The translations under genes and the position numbers were made by a program. The notes beneath the pieces were generated by a model. It saw only the letters and a program-made list of their open reading frames with translations, did not search any database and was not told where the DNA came from. 64,000 nt of DNA from Streptomyces abyssalis (GTDB taxonomy: Bacteria; Actinomycetota; Actinomycetes; Streptomycetales; Streptomycetaceae): assembly GCF_001751365.1 (NCBI RefSeq), contig NZ_LJGT01000041.1:985045-1049044 (forward strand). The letters are read 5' to 3'. Below are positions 24,089 through 31,686 of the stretch, piece after piece. Within the stretch, counting starts at the first letter, position 1, and the number at the start of each line of letters is the position of its first letter.

Positions 24089-25582
24089 ATGGCGAACAAC
24101 GGCGGATTCGTACGCGTGCTTGGACGGGCCGATGTGCTCGCCCTGGCCTTCGGCGCGATGATCGGTTTCGGCTGGATCGTCCTGACCTCCGACTTCATAA
24201 CGGAGGCCGGCCCGGGTGGCGCGGCCCTCGCGTTCCTTGCCGGCGGCTTCGTGATCGTGCTCGTCGGGCTGTGCTACGCGGAGCTGGTCTCCGCGATGCC
24301 GCACGCGGGCGGTGAACACCACTACGGCCTGCGGGCGCTCGGCGGACGCGGGGCGTTCGTCGTCTCCTGGACGATGCTGCTCGGCTACGTCTCGGTCGCC
24401 GCCTTCGAGGCGGTCGCGCTGCCGGAGACGGTGCTCTACCTCTTCCCGGACATGCTCTCGGTCCACCTGTGGACGGTCGCCGGGTACGACGTGTACCTGA
24501 GCTGGGTCGCTGTGGGAGCGGGTTCCGCCGTGGTGATCACCGCGCTGAACTATTACGGCATACGTCCCGCCAGCGTCTTCCAGACCGTCGCCGTCCTCTT
24601 CCTGCTGGGCGCGGGCGCGCTGCTGCTGCTGGGCTCCTTCACGGGCGGCTCGGCGGACAACATGGAGCCCCTCTTCACCGGCGGGCTCTCCGGGATCTTC
24701 GTGGTGCTGGTCGCCGTGCCGTTCCTGTTCGTCGGCTTCGACGTGATCCCGCAGTCCGCCTCCGAGATCAATCTGCCGTACAAGCAGGTCGGCAAGCTGC
24801 TCGTGATCTCCGTCGCCTGCGCGTCGGCCTGGTACGCCATGATCATGCTGACCGTCGGCTCCGGACTCGGCGCGGCCGAGCTCGCCGAGTCCGACCTGGC
24901 CTCGGCCGACGGCATGGCCGCGCTGTGGAACAGCCCCACGATGGGCAACGTCCTGATCCTGGGCGGCATCGCGGGCATCCTCACCAGCTGGAACGCGTTC
25001 CTCATCGGTGCCAGCCGGCTCGTGTACGCCATGGCGGAGTCCCGGATGCTGCCGGCCTGGCTCGGCAGGCTGCACCCCAAGTACCGCACGCCCGGCAACG
25101 CGATCCTCACGATCGGCGCGCTCACCGTGCTGGCGCCGCTGTTCGGGGAGCCGATGCTGACCTGGCTGGTCAATGCGGGCGGCATCAACATCGTGATCGC
25201 GTACGTCGCGGTCGTCATCTCCTTCCTCGTCCTCCGCCGCCGGGAGCCGGGCATGGAGCGCCCGTTCACCACGCCTGCCGGTCCCCTGGTCGGCTGGTCC
25301 GCGCTGGTGCTCAGCCTGGGTCTCGCGGTGCTCTACCTGCCGGGGATGCCCGCCGCGCTCGACTTCCCCTCCGAGTGGGCCATCGTCGGCGGATGGTGGC
25401 TGGTCGGAGCCGTGCTCGTCTGGCGGCTGCCGAAGATCACGCCGGGTGCCGACGCCGAGGAGCGGCTCATCGCCGAGGTCACCGCGCGCGGCGGAGCCGG
25501 TGGCCGCGGCGTCCGGAACGAGGGACGGGACGAGGAGGGACGGGACGACGACCGGGACCAGGACGCTTCCACCGGCGCGTGA
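24089..25582 (+). CDS. APC-superfamily permease
   Basis: 497 residues with about 12 helices. Helix 1 reads LALAFGAMIGFGWIVLTSDF, with the broken-helix Gly-rich motif of APC transporters; helix 6 is around VPFLFVGFDVIPQSASEINLP, matching the FxGFD-x-x-[PQ] pattern of the family. It differs from the permease at 10546 in helix 1 and length, so they are not recent duplicates. The final 30 residues are Gly/Arg/Asp-rich. Amino acids, polyamines or related amines are likely substrates, but the sequence does not decide. It follows pfkA by 158 bp and is probably a separate unit. Confidence 0.9.
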   Translation: MANNGGFVRVLGRADVLALAFGAMIGFGWIVLTSDFITEAGPGGAALAFLAGGFVIVLVGLCYAELVSAMPHAGGEHHYGLRALGGRGAFVVSWTMLLGYVSVAAFEAVALPETVLYLFPDMLSVHLWTVAGYDVYLSWVAVGAGSAVVITALNYYGIRPASVFQTVAVLFLLGAGALLLLGSFTGGSADNMEPLFTGGLSGIFVVLVAVPFLFVGFDVIPQSASEINLPYKQVGKLLVISVACASAWYAMIMLTVGSGLGAAELAESDLASADGMAALWNSPTMGNVLILGGIAGILTSWNAFLIGASRLVYAMAESRMLPAWLGRLHPKYRTPGNAILTIGALTVLAPLFGEPMLTWLVNAGGINIVIAYVAVVISFLVLRRREPGMERPFTTPAGPLVGWSALVLSLGLAVLYLPGMPAALDFPSEWAIVGGWWLVGAVLVWRLPKITPGADAEERLIAEVTARGGAGGRGVRNEGRDEEGRDDDRDQDASTGA

Positions 25583-25729
25583 CCGGCATGACGGTACGTC
25601 CGGCGGCGCGCTGGACGCCACCGAGCGGACATCCGGCTCGGTCGCCGGCCGTCCTGCGGGCCTGCGGCACCCGGGCCGAGGACCGGCGGGCCGGGCGTTC
25701 CGCTCCGGAAGCCGGCACGGGCCCGCTCG

Positions 25730-26068
25730 TCACACCTCCCTGACGAGGCGCGCGGCCTCGGCCAGCGGCAGCCGCGGATACCGCTTCCTCAGGCTCCGTA
25801 CGGCCGCCACCACCCCGTCCTCGTCCCGCAGCCGGCGAACGGCATCGACGTCGACCGACCGGCGGAAGCCCTCGAAGGTCCCGAACTCCGAGGCGAACCA
25901 GTCGTTCCGTCTCCTGCGGTCGGCGTACACCTCGGCCGCTCCGGGAGCGGTGAGCGCGAGGACCAGGCAGGCGATCCCGGGTGCGGGCGTTCCGGTGGAG
26001 AGAAAGACGACGGTGAGCGCGAACCCTGCGATCCCCGCAAGCCACAGGAGCACTCGCGGCGCATACAT
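25730..26068 (-). CDS. Small hypothetical membrane protein
   Basis: 112 residues (MYAPRVLLWLAGIAGF). Two closely spaced hydrophobic segments (about 5-24 and 28-46) form a likely hairpin, followed by a charged cytoplasmic part with many Arg (ADRRRRNDW) and a C-terminal region RLRDEDGVVAAVRSLRKRYPR that looks helical. I do not recognise the family. Codon use is normal for the window and the frame is intact. It lies convergent with the APC permease and downstream of the ABC sugar permease's own 3' end by only 87 bp, but on the same strand as that operon. Confidence 0.75.
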   Translation of the reverse strand: MYAPRVLLWLAGIAGFALTVVFLSTGTPAPGIACLVLALTAPGAAEVYADRRRRNDWFASEFGTFEGFRRSVDVDAVRRLRDEDGVVAAVRSLRKRYPRLPLAEAARLVREV

Positions 26069-26155
26069 GGTGGGTACCTTTCGACAGCGCTGAGGCTGAG
26101 GCGGTCGCCTGCTCCTCCGGCGGGCGGCCGCGTCAGCCTCAGCATGGACGGATGC

Positions 26156-27067
26156 TCAGCCCTTGACCGCTCCGCCCAGCGTGAAGCCGCCCCCCAGCCG
26201 CTTCGCGATGAGGATGTAGAGCAGCAGGACCGGGGTGGAGTAGAGGATCGAGAACGCCGCGAGTTCGCCGAAGGCGATGGAGCCGAGGTTGCCGAAGAAG
26301 GTGAAGATGCTGACGGACGCCGGGAGTTGCTCGGGGCTGATGATCAGCATGAAGGGGACGAAGAAGTTCCCCCACATCTGGATGAAGCTGTAGACCGTCA
26401 CTACGGCGAATCCCGGGCCCATCAGCGGAAGGATCACCTTGGTGAGCGCTTGGAGCCAGCTCGCGCCGTCCGTCCACGCCGCCTCTTCGAGCGCGATCGG
26501 CACACCGTCCATGAAGTTCTTCATCAGCCAGACCGCGAAGGGCAGTTGGGACGTGGCGAGGAAGAAGGACGTGCCGTGCATCGTGTCGATCAGGTTGACC
26601 TGCACGAAGAGCCCGTAGACCGGCACCATCACGGCCGTGATCGGCAGGCATGTGCTGAAGAGGATGGTCAGCAGGTACGGCCGGGAGAAGCGGGCCTTGT
26701 AGCGGGAGAGCGGATACGCCGCCAGCGACGCGGCCGTGACCGTCATCAAGGTGGCGCTGCCGCACAGCAGCAGGCTGTTGATCATCGGTGTGAAGGTGAT
26801 CTCGTCCGTCAGTACGTTCGAGAAGTTCTCCGTCGTGAGCCCCGATGGCGGCGCGACCTTCATCGACGGCTCGGTGTCGACCGAGGCGAAGATCAGCCAC
26901 ACCAGCGGGAGCACGAACGCCCCCAGCACGACGAGAAGTCCGAGGTCGGCCGCGAGCCGCTGCCGGGTGGCGCGGCTGAGGGACGATCCGGGGCGTACGG
27001 GTCGCCGGCGGGGCACGGCCACGCCGGAAGCCTTCGTGGTGTCCGGGGTCCGGGAGACGGCTGCCAT
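26156..27067 (-). CDS. Sugar ABC transporter permease, MalG type
   Basis: 303 residues from the ATG at 27067 (MAAVSRTPDTTKASG), 5 bp after the MalF-type gene's stop. Six helices; the EAA loop that docks the ATPase is EEAAWTDGASWLQALTKVILP. This is the second inner-membrane subunit of a CUT1 importer for oligosaccharides. No ATPase gene is in the operon, so it must borrow a shared one; in Streptomyces, MsiK is known to serve many such importers. The open frame continues upstream through the preceding gene in another frame, which is a shadow. Confidence 0.94.
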   Translation of the reverse strand: MAAVSRTPDTTKASGVAVPRRRPVRPGSSLSRATRQRLAADLGLLVVLGAFVLPLVWLIFASVDTEPSMKVAPPSGLTTENFSNVLTDEITFTPMINSLLLCGSATLMTVTAASLAAYPLSRYKARFSRPYLLTILFSTCLPITAVMVPVYGLFVQVNLIDTMHGTSFFLATSQLPFAVWLMKNFMDGVPIALEEAAWTDGASWLQALTKVILPLMGPGFAVVTVYSFIQMWGNFFVPFMLIISPEQLPASVSIFTFFGNLGSIAFGELAAFSILYSTPVLLLYILIAKRLGGGFTLGGAVKG

Positions 27068-27072
27068 CGGGA

Positions 27073-28008
27073 TCAGACCTCCTCGCGCATCAGGCGCAGG
27101 TAGACGACCGAGAACAGCGCACCGACCACCAGAAGAAGCAGCGCCACCGCCGTGCCATAGCCGATGAGGGACTTGTTGAACGCCTGGTCGTACATGAAGA
27201 TCGGCAGGGTCTCGCTGCGTCCGCCCGGGCCGCCCCTCGTCATCGCCCAGATCAGCCCGAAGACCGACAGCGTCTGGAGGGTGTTGAGCATCAGGTTGGT
27301 GCCGATGGAGCGGCGGATCATGGGCAGCGTGATGTGCCACAGCCGCTGCCACGAGCCGGCGCCGTCGACCTCCGCGGACTCGGTGACCTCCTTGGGGATC
27401 TCCGAGAGCGCCGCCGAGTAGACCAGCATCGAGAAGGCCGTGCCGCGCCACACGTTGGCGAAGGAGACGGCGATGATCGGCAGCGTGAACAGCCAGTTCT
27501 GGGACGGCAGATGGAGCCAGGCCAGGATCTCGTTGAGCGTTCCCTCCTTGCTGAAGAAGGTGTAGAGCAGGAAGCCCGCCACGATCTCCGGCAGCACCCA
27601 GGCGCTGATCACGACGGCACCGGTGATGGACCGGATGGCCTTGGTCGAACGCGCCATCAGGGAGGCCAGCACCAGACCGAGGGTGTTCTGGCCGAGGATG
27701 GAGGAGATGAGCGTGAAGACCAGCGTGAGCAGTACGGAGTTGCGGAAGTTCTCGTCGCCGAAGGCCTTCGTGAAGTTCTCGAAGCCGACGAACGACGCCT
27801 CGGCCTGGCCCGTCAGCTGCATGTCCGTGAAGGCGATGTAGGCGCAGTAGGCGATGGGCCCGGCGAGGAAGAGCAGCAGCAGGACGGTCGCGGGGGCGAT
27901 GGGCAGCCAGCGCCACGGGTTCTGCCGCCGTACGCGGCGCTGGTCCCGGGGCAGTCCTCCGCGCCCCGGGACCTCCTTGCCGACGGCGGTGAGGTCGGTG
28001 GCGCTCAC
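27073..28008 (-). CDS. Sugar ABC transporter permease, MalF type
   Basis: 311 residues (MSATDLTAVGKEVPGRGG). A long cytoplasmic N-terminus precedes six helices beginning IAPATVLLLLFLAGPIAYC; the EAA loop is EVTESAEVDGAGSWQRLWHITLP. Its start overlaps the stop of the binding-protein gene by 4 bp (ATGA), and the MalG-type gene follows after 5 bp, so the three are one tightly coupled operon. The substrate is a sugar of the CUT1 class; the neighbouring chitinase makes chito-oligosaccharide a possibility, but the operon has its own promoter region and that link is only positional. Confidence 0.94.
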   Translation of the reverse strand: MSATDLTAVGKEVPGRGGLPRDQRRVRRQNPWRWLPIAPATVLLLLFLAGPIAYCAYIAFTDMQLTGQAEASFVGFENFTKAFGDENFRNSVLLTLVFTLISSILGQNTLGLVLASLMARSTKAIRSITGAVVISAWVLPEIVAGFLLYTFFSKEGTLNEILAWLHLPSQNWLFTLPIIAVSFANVWRGTAFSMLVYSAALSEIPKEVTESAEVDGAGSWQRLWHITLPMIRRSIGTNLMLNTLQTLSVFGLIWAMTRGGPGGRSETLPIFMYDQAFNKSLIGYGTAVALLLLVVGALFSVVYLRLMREEV

Positions 28009-29378
28009 TTCTTGACGACCGCTCCGTCCGTGATCGACTCCAGCTGGGCGTCATAGGACTTGGCGGCCTCGCCGACCGTCGAGTCGCCCGTGGTCACCCC
28101 TTCCATGGCCTCCTGGATGGCGGTGGAGACCTGGGGGTAGACGGGCAGCGTGGGACGGTACTCGGTGTGCTCGACCCGCTTGGTGAAGAACTTGATGCCC
28201 GGCATGGAGTTCAGGTACTTCGGGTCGGCCGCGACGTCCTTGCGTACGGCGATCTGCGCACCCCGCACGCACCACTCGACCGCGTTCTTCTGGCTCTGCA
28301 TGTGCTCGATCATCTTCCAGGCCAGTTCCGGGTTCTTGGACTTCTGGGGGATCGACCAGGTCCAGCCGCCGGACATGCTCACCTCGCCGGGTGCCTCGCC
28401 GTTCTGGGTCGGCATCGGGGCCATGCCCATCGTCTCGTCCCACTCGGGCCAGGGGCTGCCGCCCGTCTTGATCCACTGCTGTCCGAGCCAGGAACCGTCG
28501 AGCGCGATGGCGAGCTTCTCCTTGGGCAGCAGGTCGGTGACCACCTTGGTCTGCATGGTGGGGCTCAGCGCCTGGTCGACCTCGGGACCGAGGCCCTCGC
28601 CGTAGACGGTCTTGACCAGGTTCAGGCTGTCCTTGAACCCCTTGCTGCCCTTGACCCACTTCTTCGACTTCTCGTCGTACAGCGGGTCCTGGCCGGTGCC
28701 GTAGAGCAGCATCTCGAAGCCCTGCATGGCGGCGGCCTCGCCGACTCCCTTGCCCGTGAAGACGTTCAGCGGGATCTTGTCCGGAGCCTTCTTCTTGACC
28801 GTACGGGCGGCCTCGAGCACGTCGTCCCAGGTCTTGGGCTTCCAGTCCTCGGGAAGCCCGGCCTTCTTGAAGATCTTCTTGTTGAACCACAGCGCCCGGG
28901 TGTCCGTGCCGTCGGGAACGCCGTAGATCTTGCCGTCCTGGGCCTTGGCGGCGGTCTTGGCCGTGGCGTCGAACTGCTTCCAGTCGTCCCACTTGCCGAT
29001 GTAGTCGTCCAGCGGGCGCAGATAGCCGCTCTTGATGTCGGAGTTGATGAGGAAGGTGTCCTCGTAGACCAGGTCGGGTGCGGTCTTCGGGGAGCGCATC
29101 ATCTGCTGGAGCTTGGTGACGTAGTCCTGCGCGGAGGCCTGAATCGGGATGATCTTGACCTTCTTGCCCTTGTTCTTCTTCTCGAACTCCTTGGCCATGT
29201 CTTTGACGTAGTTGTCTCTGACCGTGACCTTGTTGTCCGTGTCCTTCGGGAAGGCGATCTTGATCGTGTCGGGGTCGCTGCCCGTGCCCCCGCCGCAGGC
29301 GGTGAGCGTGCCTGCGGCGAGGACGGCGGCGATACTGAGAACAAGCGGGCTGGCGGGACGCACATGCATGACGGGCAT
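28005..29378 (-). CDS. Sugar ABC transporter solute-binding lipoprotein
   Basis: 457 residues from the ATG at 29378, chosen because AGGAGG lies 9 bp upstream; another ATG lies three codons inside. It has a lipoprotein signal peptide with lipobox LTACGGG, so the mature protein is anchored outside the membrane. The rest is a two-lobe family-1 solute-binding fold: IKIAFPKDTDN, APDLVYEDTFLINSD, GVPDGTDTRALWFNKKIFKKAG and GEVSMSGGWTWSIPQ. It delivers sugar to the two permeases downstream. A symmetric ACAACGTTGT site lies about 140 bp upstream of the start. Confidence 0.94.
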   Translation of the reverse strand: MPVMHVRPASPLVLSIAAVLAAGTLTACGGGTGSDPDTIKIAFPKDTDNKVTVRDNYVKDMAKEFEKKNKGKKVKIIPIQASAQDYVTKLQQMMRSPKTAPDLVYEDTFLINSDIKSGYLRPLDDYIGKWDDWKQFDATAKTAAKAQDGKIYGVPDGTDTRALWFNKKIFKKAGLPEDWKPKTWDDVLEAARTVKKKAPDKIPLNVFTGKGVGEAAAMQGFEMLLYGTGQDPLYDEKSKKWVKGSKGFKDSLNLVKTVYGEGLGPEVDQALSPTMQTKVVTDLLPKEKLAIALDGSWLGQQWIKTGGSPWPEWDETMGMAPMPTQNGEAPGEVSMSGGWTWSIPQKSKNPELAWKMIEHMQSQKNAVEWCVRGAQIAVRKDVAADPKYLNSMPGIKFFTKRVEHTEYRPTLPVYPQVSTAIQEAMEGVTTGDSTVGEAAKSYDAQLESITDGAVVKK

Positions 29379-29512
29379 TCGGCCTGACCTCCTCGGGCCA
29401 CGGCCGGGCGCCACCAAGGGCCGCAGGCCGCGTGGGACGGCTTTGTCCGTACAATCTCCCGGTCCGCCGTGTCCAGGTCAATGGCCGTGCAGAGGCGCAG
29501 TTCAACACCGTG

Positions 29513-29522
29513 ACAACGTTGT
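29513..29522. promoter_or_regulatory. LacI-type operator candidate before the sugar ABC operon
   Basis: ACAACGTTGT is a perfect 10-bp palindrome with the central CG favoured by LacI-family repressors, which commonly control Streptomyces sugar ABC operons. Symmetry extends partly (TGACAACGTTGTTA). No LacI gene is in the window. A possible -35 (TTGACC on the minus strand) lies just downstream. Confidence 0.45.
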
Positions 29523-29580
29523 TATCAACGTCGCCGGAAGGTTGTTCACGGCGCGCCCGGCAGCCGGCTCATGACCGTTC

Positions 29581-30606
29581 TCAACCCGTGTACCCAGCAA
29601 GGATCTTGGAGAATTCCCAGGGCTGCTGGTCCACGCCGCTGCACGAGTCGGCGCCTCCGCCGTCGCAGGGCCGGTCGCGGTTGACGGACCAGAAGCTCGC
29701 CCGTGCCAGGCCGCGTTCCTTGGCGTAGTCGACCATCTCCTGGAAGTCGGACGGCGATACGGACTCGCCCTCCACGTCCGTCTTGCCGTTCATCGAGGAG
29801 AAGCCGACCTTGCCGTAGGCCTCGTCGGTGGAGATCCCGTACGCCTCGCCCACGGTCTTGGCCAGGCCGTCCACGGCGGACTTGGTGGCCGCGGCCAGGT
29901 CGGTGGTGCCGTCGCCGAAGTCGAACGGCATGACCGTCCAGCCGTCCACGTCGAGACCGGCGTCGGCGCCCTTCTGGATGAGGTCCTTGCCGTTGGCGTT
30001 GGGGCCCTGCGGCGTGGTGCCGAAGGTGAGATAGACCTTGATGCCGGAGTTCTTCTCCTTGACGATCTTCAGGGCGTCGATGACGCGCTGCCGGACCTCC
30101 GGGTTCTCGACCTCCGTCGATTCGATGTCGACGTCGATCGACTTCAGTCCGTACGCGTCGATGACCTTCTGGTACGCACCGGCCAGGTCCTGCGCGTTCG
30201 AGCACACCTCGCCCAGCTTGCTGCCGCTCCAGCCGCCGATCGACGGGGTGATGTCGCCGCCGGCGTCCTGGACCGCCTTGATGGTCTGCGCGTCCTGGCC
30301 GCCCTCCAGCGGCCTGCTGCCGTCCCACGCGGGCGAACAGCCGCCGTCGGAGAGGATGAAGGCCATGGTGAGCTGGGTCAGGCCGGTCTCCTTCATGAGG
30401 TCGGCCGCGTTCGGCGGGTTGCCCCAACCGAGGTAGAGGTACGGGCCGTTGAGGCCGCTCGGTGCCGCGGCGGCCGGTGCGGCGGCCTTCTTGCCGTCGC
30501 TCGCGTCCGGTGTGGCGTAGGCGTTGACCGCGAGGGCGGCGGAGCCGGTGAGGGCCGCGGCGAGCGCGAGCGCGATCCGGCCGCGTGCGGAGAGGTGGGG
30601 GCGCAC
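29581..30606 (-). CDS. Secreted GH18 chitinase
   Basis: 341 residues with a signal peptide (about 1-31, cleavage near AYA-TP) and an Ala/Lys-rich linker. The catalytic domain is glycoside hydrolase 18: GPYLYLGWGNPP, TMAFILSDGGC, ITPSIGGWSG and the DxDxE acid motif SIDVDIEST (Asp158, Asp160, Glu162). It cleaves chitin beta-1,4 bonds with retention of configuration. There is no chitin-binding domain, so it is a compact single-domain enzyme. A DasR-like palindrome lies 106 bp upstream of the start, matching the known control of Streptomyces chitinases by N-acetylglucosamine metabolism. Confidence 0.95.
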   Translation of the reverse strand: MRPHLSARGRIALALAAALTGSAALAVNAYATPDASDGKKAAAPAAAAPSGLNGPYLYLGWGNPPNAADLMKETGLTQLTMAFILSDGGCSPAWDGSRPLEGGQDAQTIKAVQDAGGDITPSIGGWSGSKLGEVCSNAQDLAGAYQKVIDAYGLKSIDVDIESTEVENPEVRQRVIDALKIVKEKNSGIKVYLTFGTTPQGPNANGKDLIQKGADAGLDVDGWTVMPFDFGDGTTDLAAATKSAVDGLAKTVGEAYGISTDEAYGKVGFSSMNGKTDVEGESVSPSDFQEMVDYAKERGLARASFWSVNRDRPCDGGGADSCSGVDQQPWEFSKILAGYTG

Positions 30607-30711
30607 GTCGAACTCCCGTCATTGGTGGGGGTCTTGGGAAGCGGGCATCGTCCGGGACGGCTCGGTGCCGTCGCGGATGCGTGGTGCGGAGCCGCACGCT
30701 AGCGCGCCAGC

Positions 30712-30726
30712 ATTGGTCCAGACAAT
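30712..30726. promoter_or_regulatory. DasR-responsive element (dre)-like site
   Basis: ATTGGTCCAGACAAT matches the published dre form built on TGGTCTAGACCA: TGGTC and AGAC are kept, and the flanking ATTG/CAAT symmetry is nearly complete. DasR is a GntR repressor of chitin and N-acetylglucosamine genes in Streptomyces; the target here would be the GH18 chitinase. Confidence 0.65.
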
Positions 30727-30890
30727 AGGAGATCCCAGAAAGGTAAGGAAAGCTTCCAGTCGATCTCGCGCCGTGTGGCCGGGAGTTGGACGGGCCGCCC
30801 CGTGAGGCCACCGCAAGTGGTGCCGCACGGGCGGAGGTCGCGGGGCTATCCAGGCAACGTGGGCGGCTGCCCGGGGAGTCGGCAGGTGAC

Positions 30891-30960
30891 GCAACGGGTG
30901 CCGGAGCGGGCCCCGCAACGGGTTACGGGTCGGGCCCCGCAGCGGGTGCCCGAGAAGGAG
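30891..30960. repeat. Degenerate 24-bp tandem repeat, about three copies
   Basis: Units begin GCAACGGGTGCC, GCAACGGGTTAC and GCAGCGGGTGCC at 24-bp intervals, with CGGGCCCC ending the first two. It starts 10 bp past the regulator's stop codon on the minus strand and is non-coding. Confidence 0.75.
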
Positions 30961-30969
30961 CCGCCCGTG

Positions 30970-31686
30970 TCAGTCGCGCCACCGGTAGCACAGCTCCGGG
31001 CGCCCGACGTGCCCGTACTGCGGGGCGCACGAAGCGCTCCCGCCCTCGACGAGGTGCTCCAGATAGCGCCTGGCCGTGATCCTGTTGACGCCGAGAGCCT
31101 CCGCCGCGGCGGCAGCCGAGAGCCCGGCCTCGCCGGCTCCGCGCAGCTCCCGCGTCACCGCGTCGAGCGTCGCCGCGCTCAGCCCCTTGGGCAGAGCGGT
31201 CCCCCCGGGCGCCGCGCGCAGCCCCGACAGCGCCCTGTCCACCTCGGCCTGGCTGGCCGCCGCGCCGTCCGCCGTCGCCGTCTCGCTGCGGAACTCCGCG
31301 TAGCGCATCAGCCGTTCGCGCAGCGTCGGGAAGGTGAAGGGCTTCAGCACATGCTGTACGACGCCGAGCGAGACGCCCTCCCGTACGACGGCCAGATCGC
31401 GCGCCGAAGTCACCGCGAAGACGTCGGTCGTACGTCCGGCGGCGCGCAGCGACCGCAGCAGCGCGAGCCCGTGACCGTCCGGCAGATACAGGTCCAGCAG
31501 GATCAGGTCGACGTGCGAGCGCTCCAGGGCGCGCAGCGCCTCGGCCCGCGAGTGCACGACGCCCGCGACGGCGAAGCCCGGGACGCGGGAGACGTAGAGG
31601 GCGTGCGCGTCGGCGGTCACCGGTTCGTCCTCGACGATCAGGACCTGGACCGGCGGCGGCACCGCCGGGGTCTCCGGCCCGCTCAC
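30970..31686 (-). CDS. CitB/DcuR-type response regulator
   Basis: 238 residues. Receiver domain: acidic pocket VEDEP (Asp20), phosphorylated Asp65 in LILLDLYLPDG, Thr/Ser in AVTSARD and Lys115 in LKPF. The C-terminal HTH (LSAAAAAEALGVNRITARRYLEHLVEGG) is of the CitB class rather than OmpR or LuxR. It is the partner of the overlapping CitA/DcuS-type kinase (4-bp ATGA overlap). The divergent dicarboxylate symporter gene beyond the kinase is the natural target, and the intervening promoter holds three phased half-sites. Confidence 0.95.
   Translation of the reverse strand: MSGPETPAVPPPVQVLIVEDEPVTADAHALYVSRVPGFAVAGVVHSRAEALRALERSHVDLILLDLYLPDGHGLALLRSLRAAGRTTDVFAVTSARDLAVVREGVSLGVVQHVLKPFTFPTLRERLMRYAEFRSETATADGAAASQAEVDRALSGLRAAPGGTALPKGLSAATLDAVTRELRGAGEAGLSAAAAAEALGVNRITARRYLEHLVEGGSASCAPQYGHVGRPELCYRWRD

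Larger units (their letters stand above)
30607..30969. other. 363-bp region between CitB-type regulator and chitinase
   Basis: No gene seen. It holds the chitinase promoter with the DasR-like site (30712-30726) and, just after the regulator's stop, degenerate 24-bp tandem repeats (30891-30960). Confidence 0.6.
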
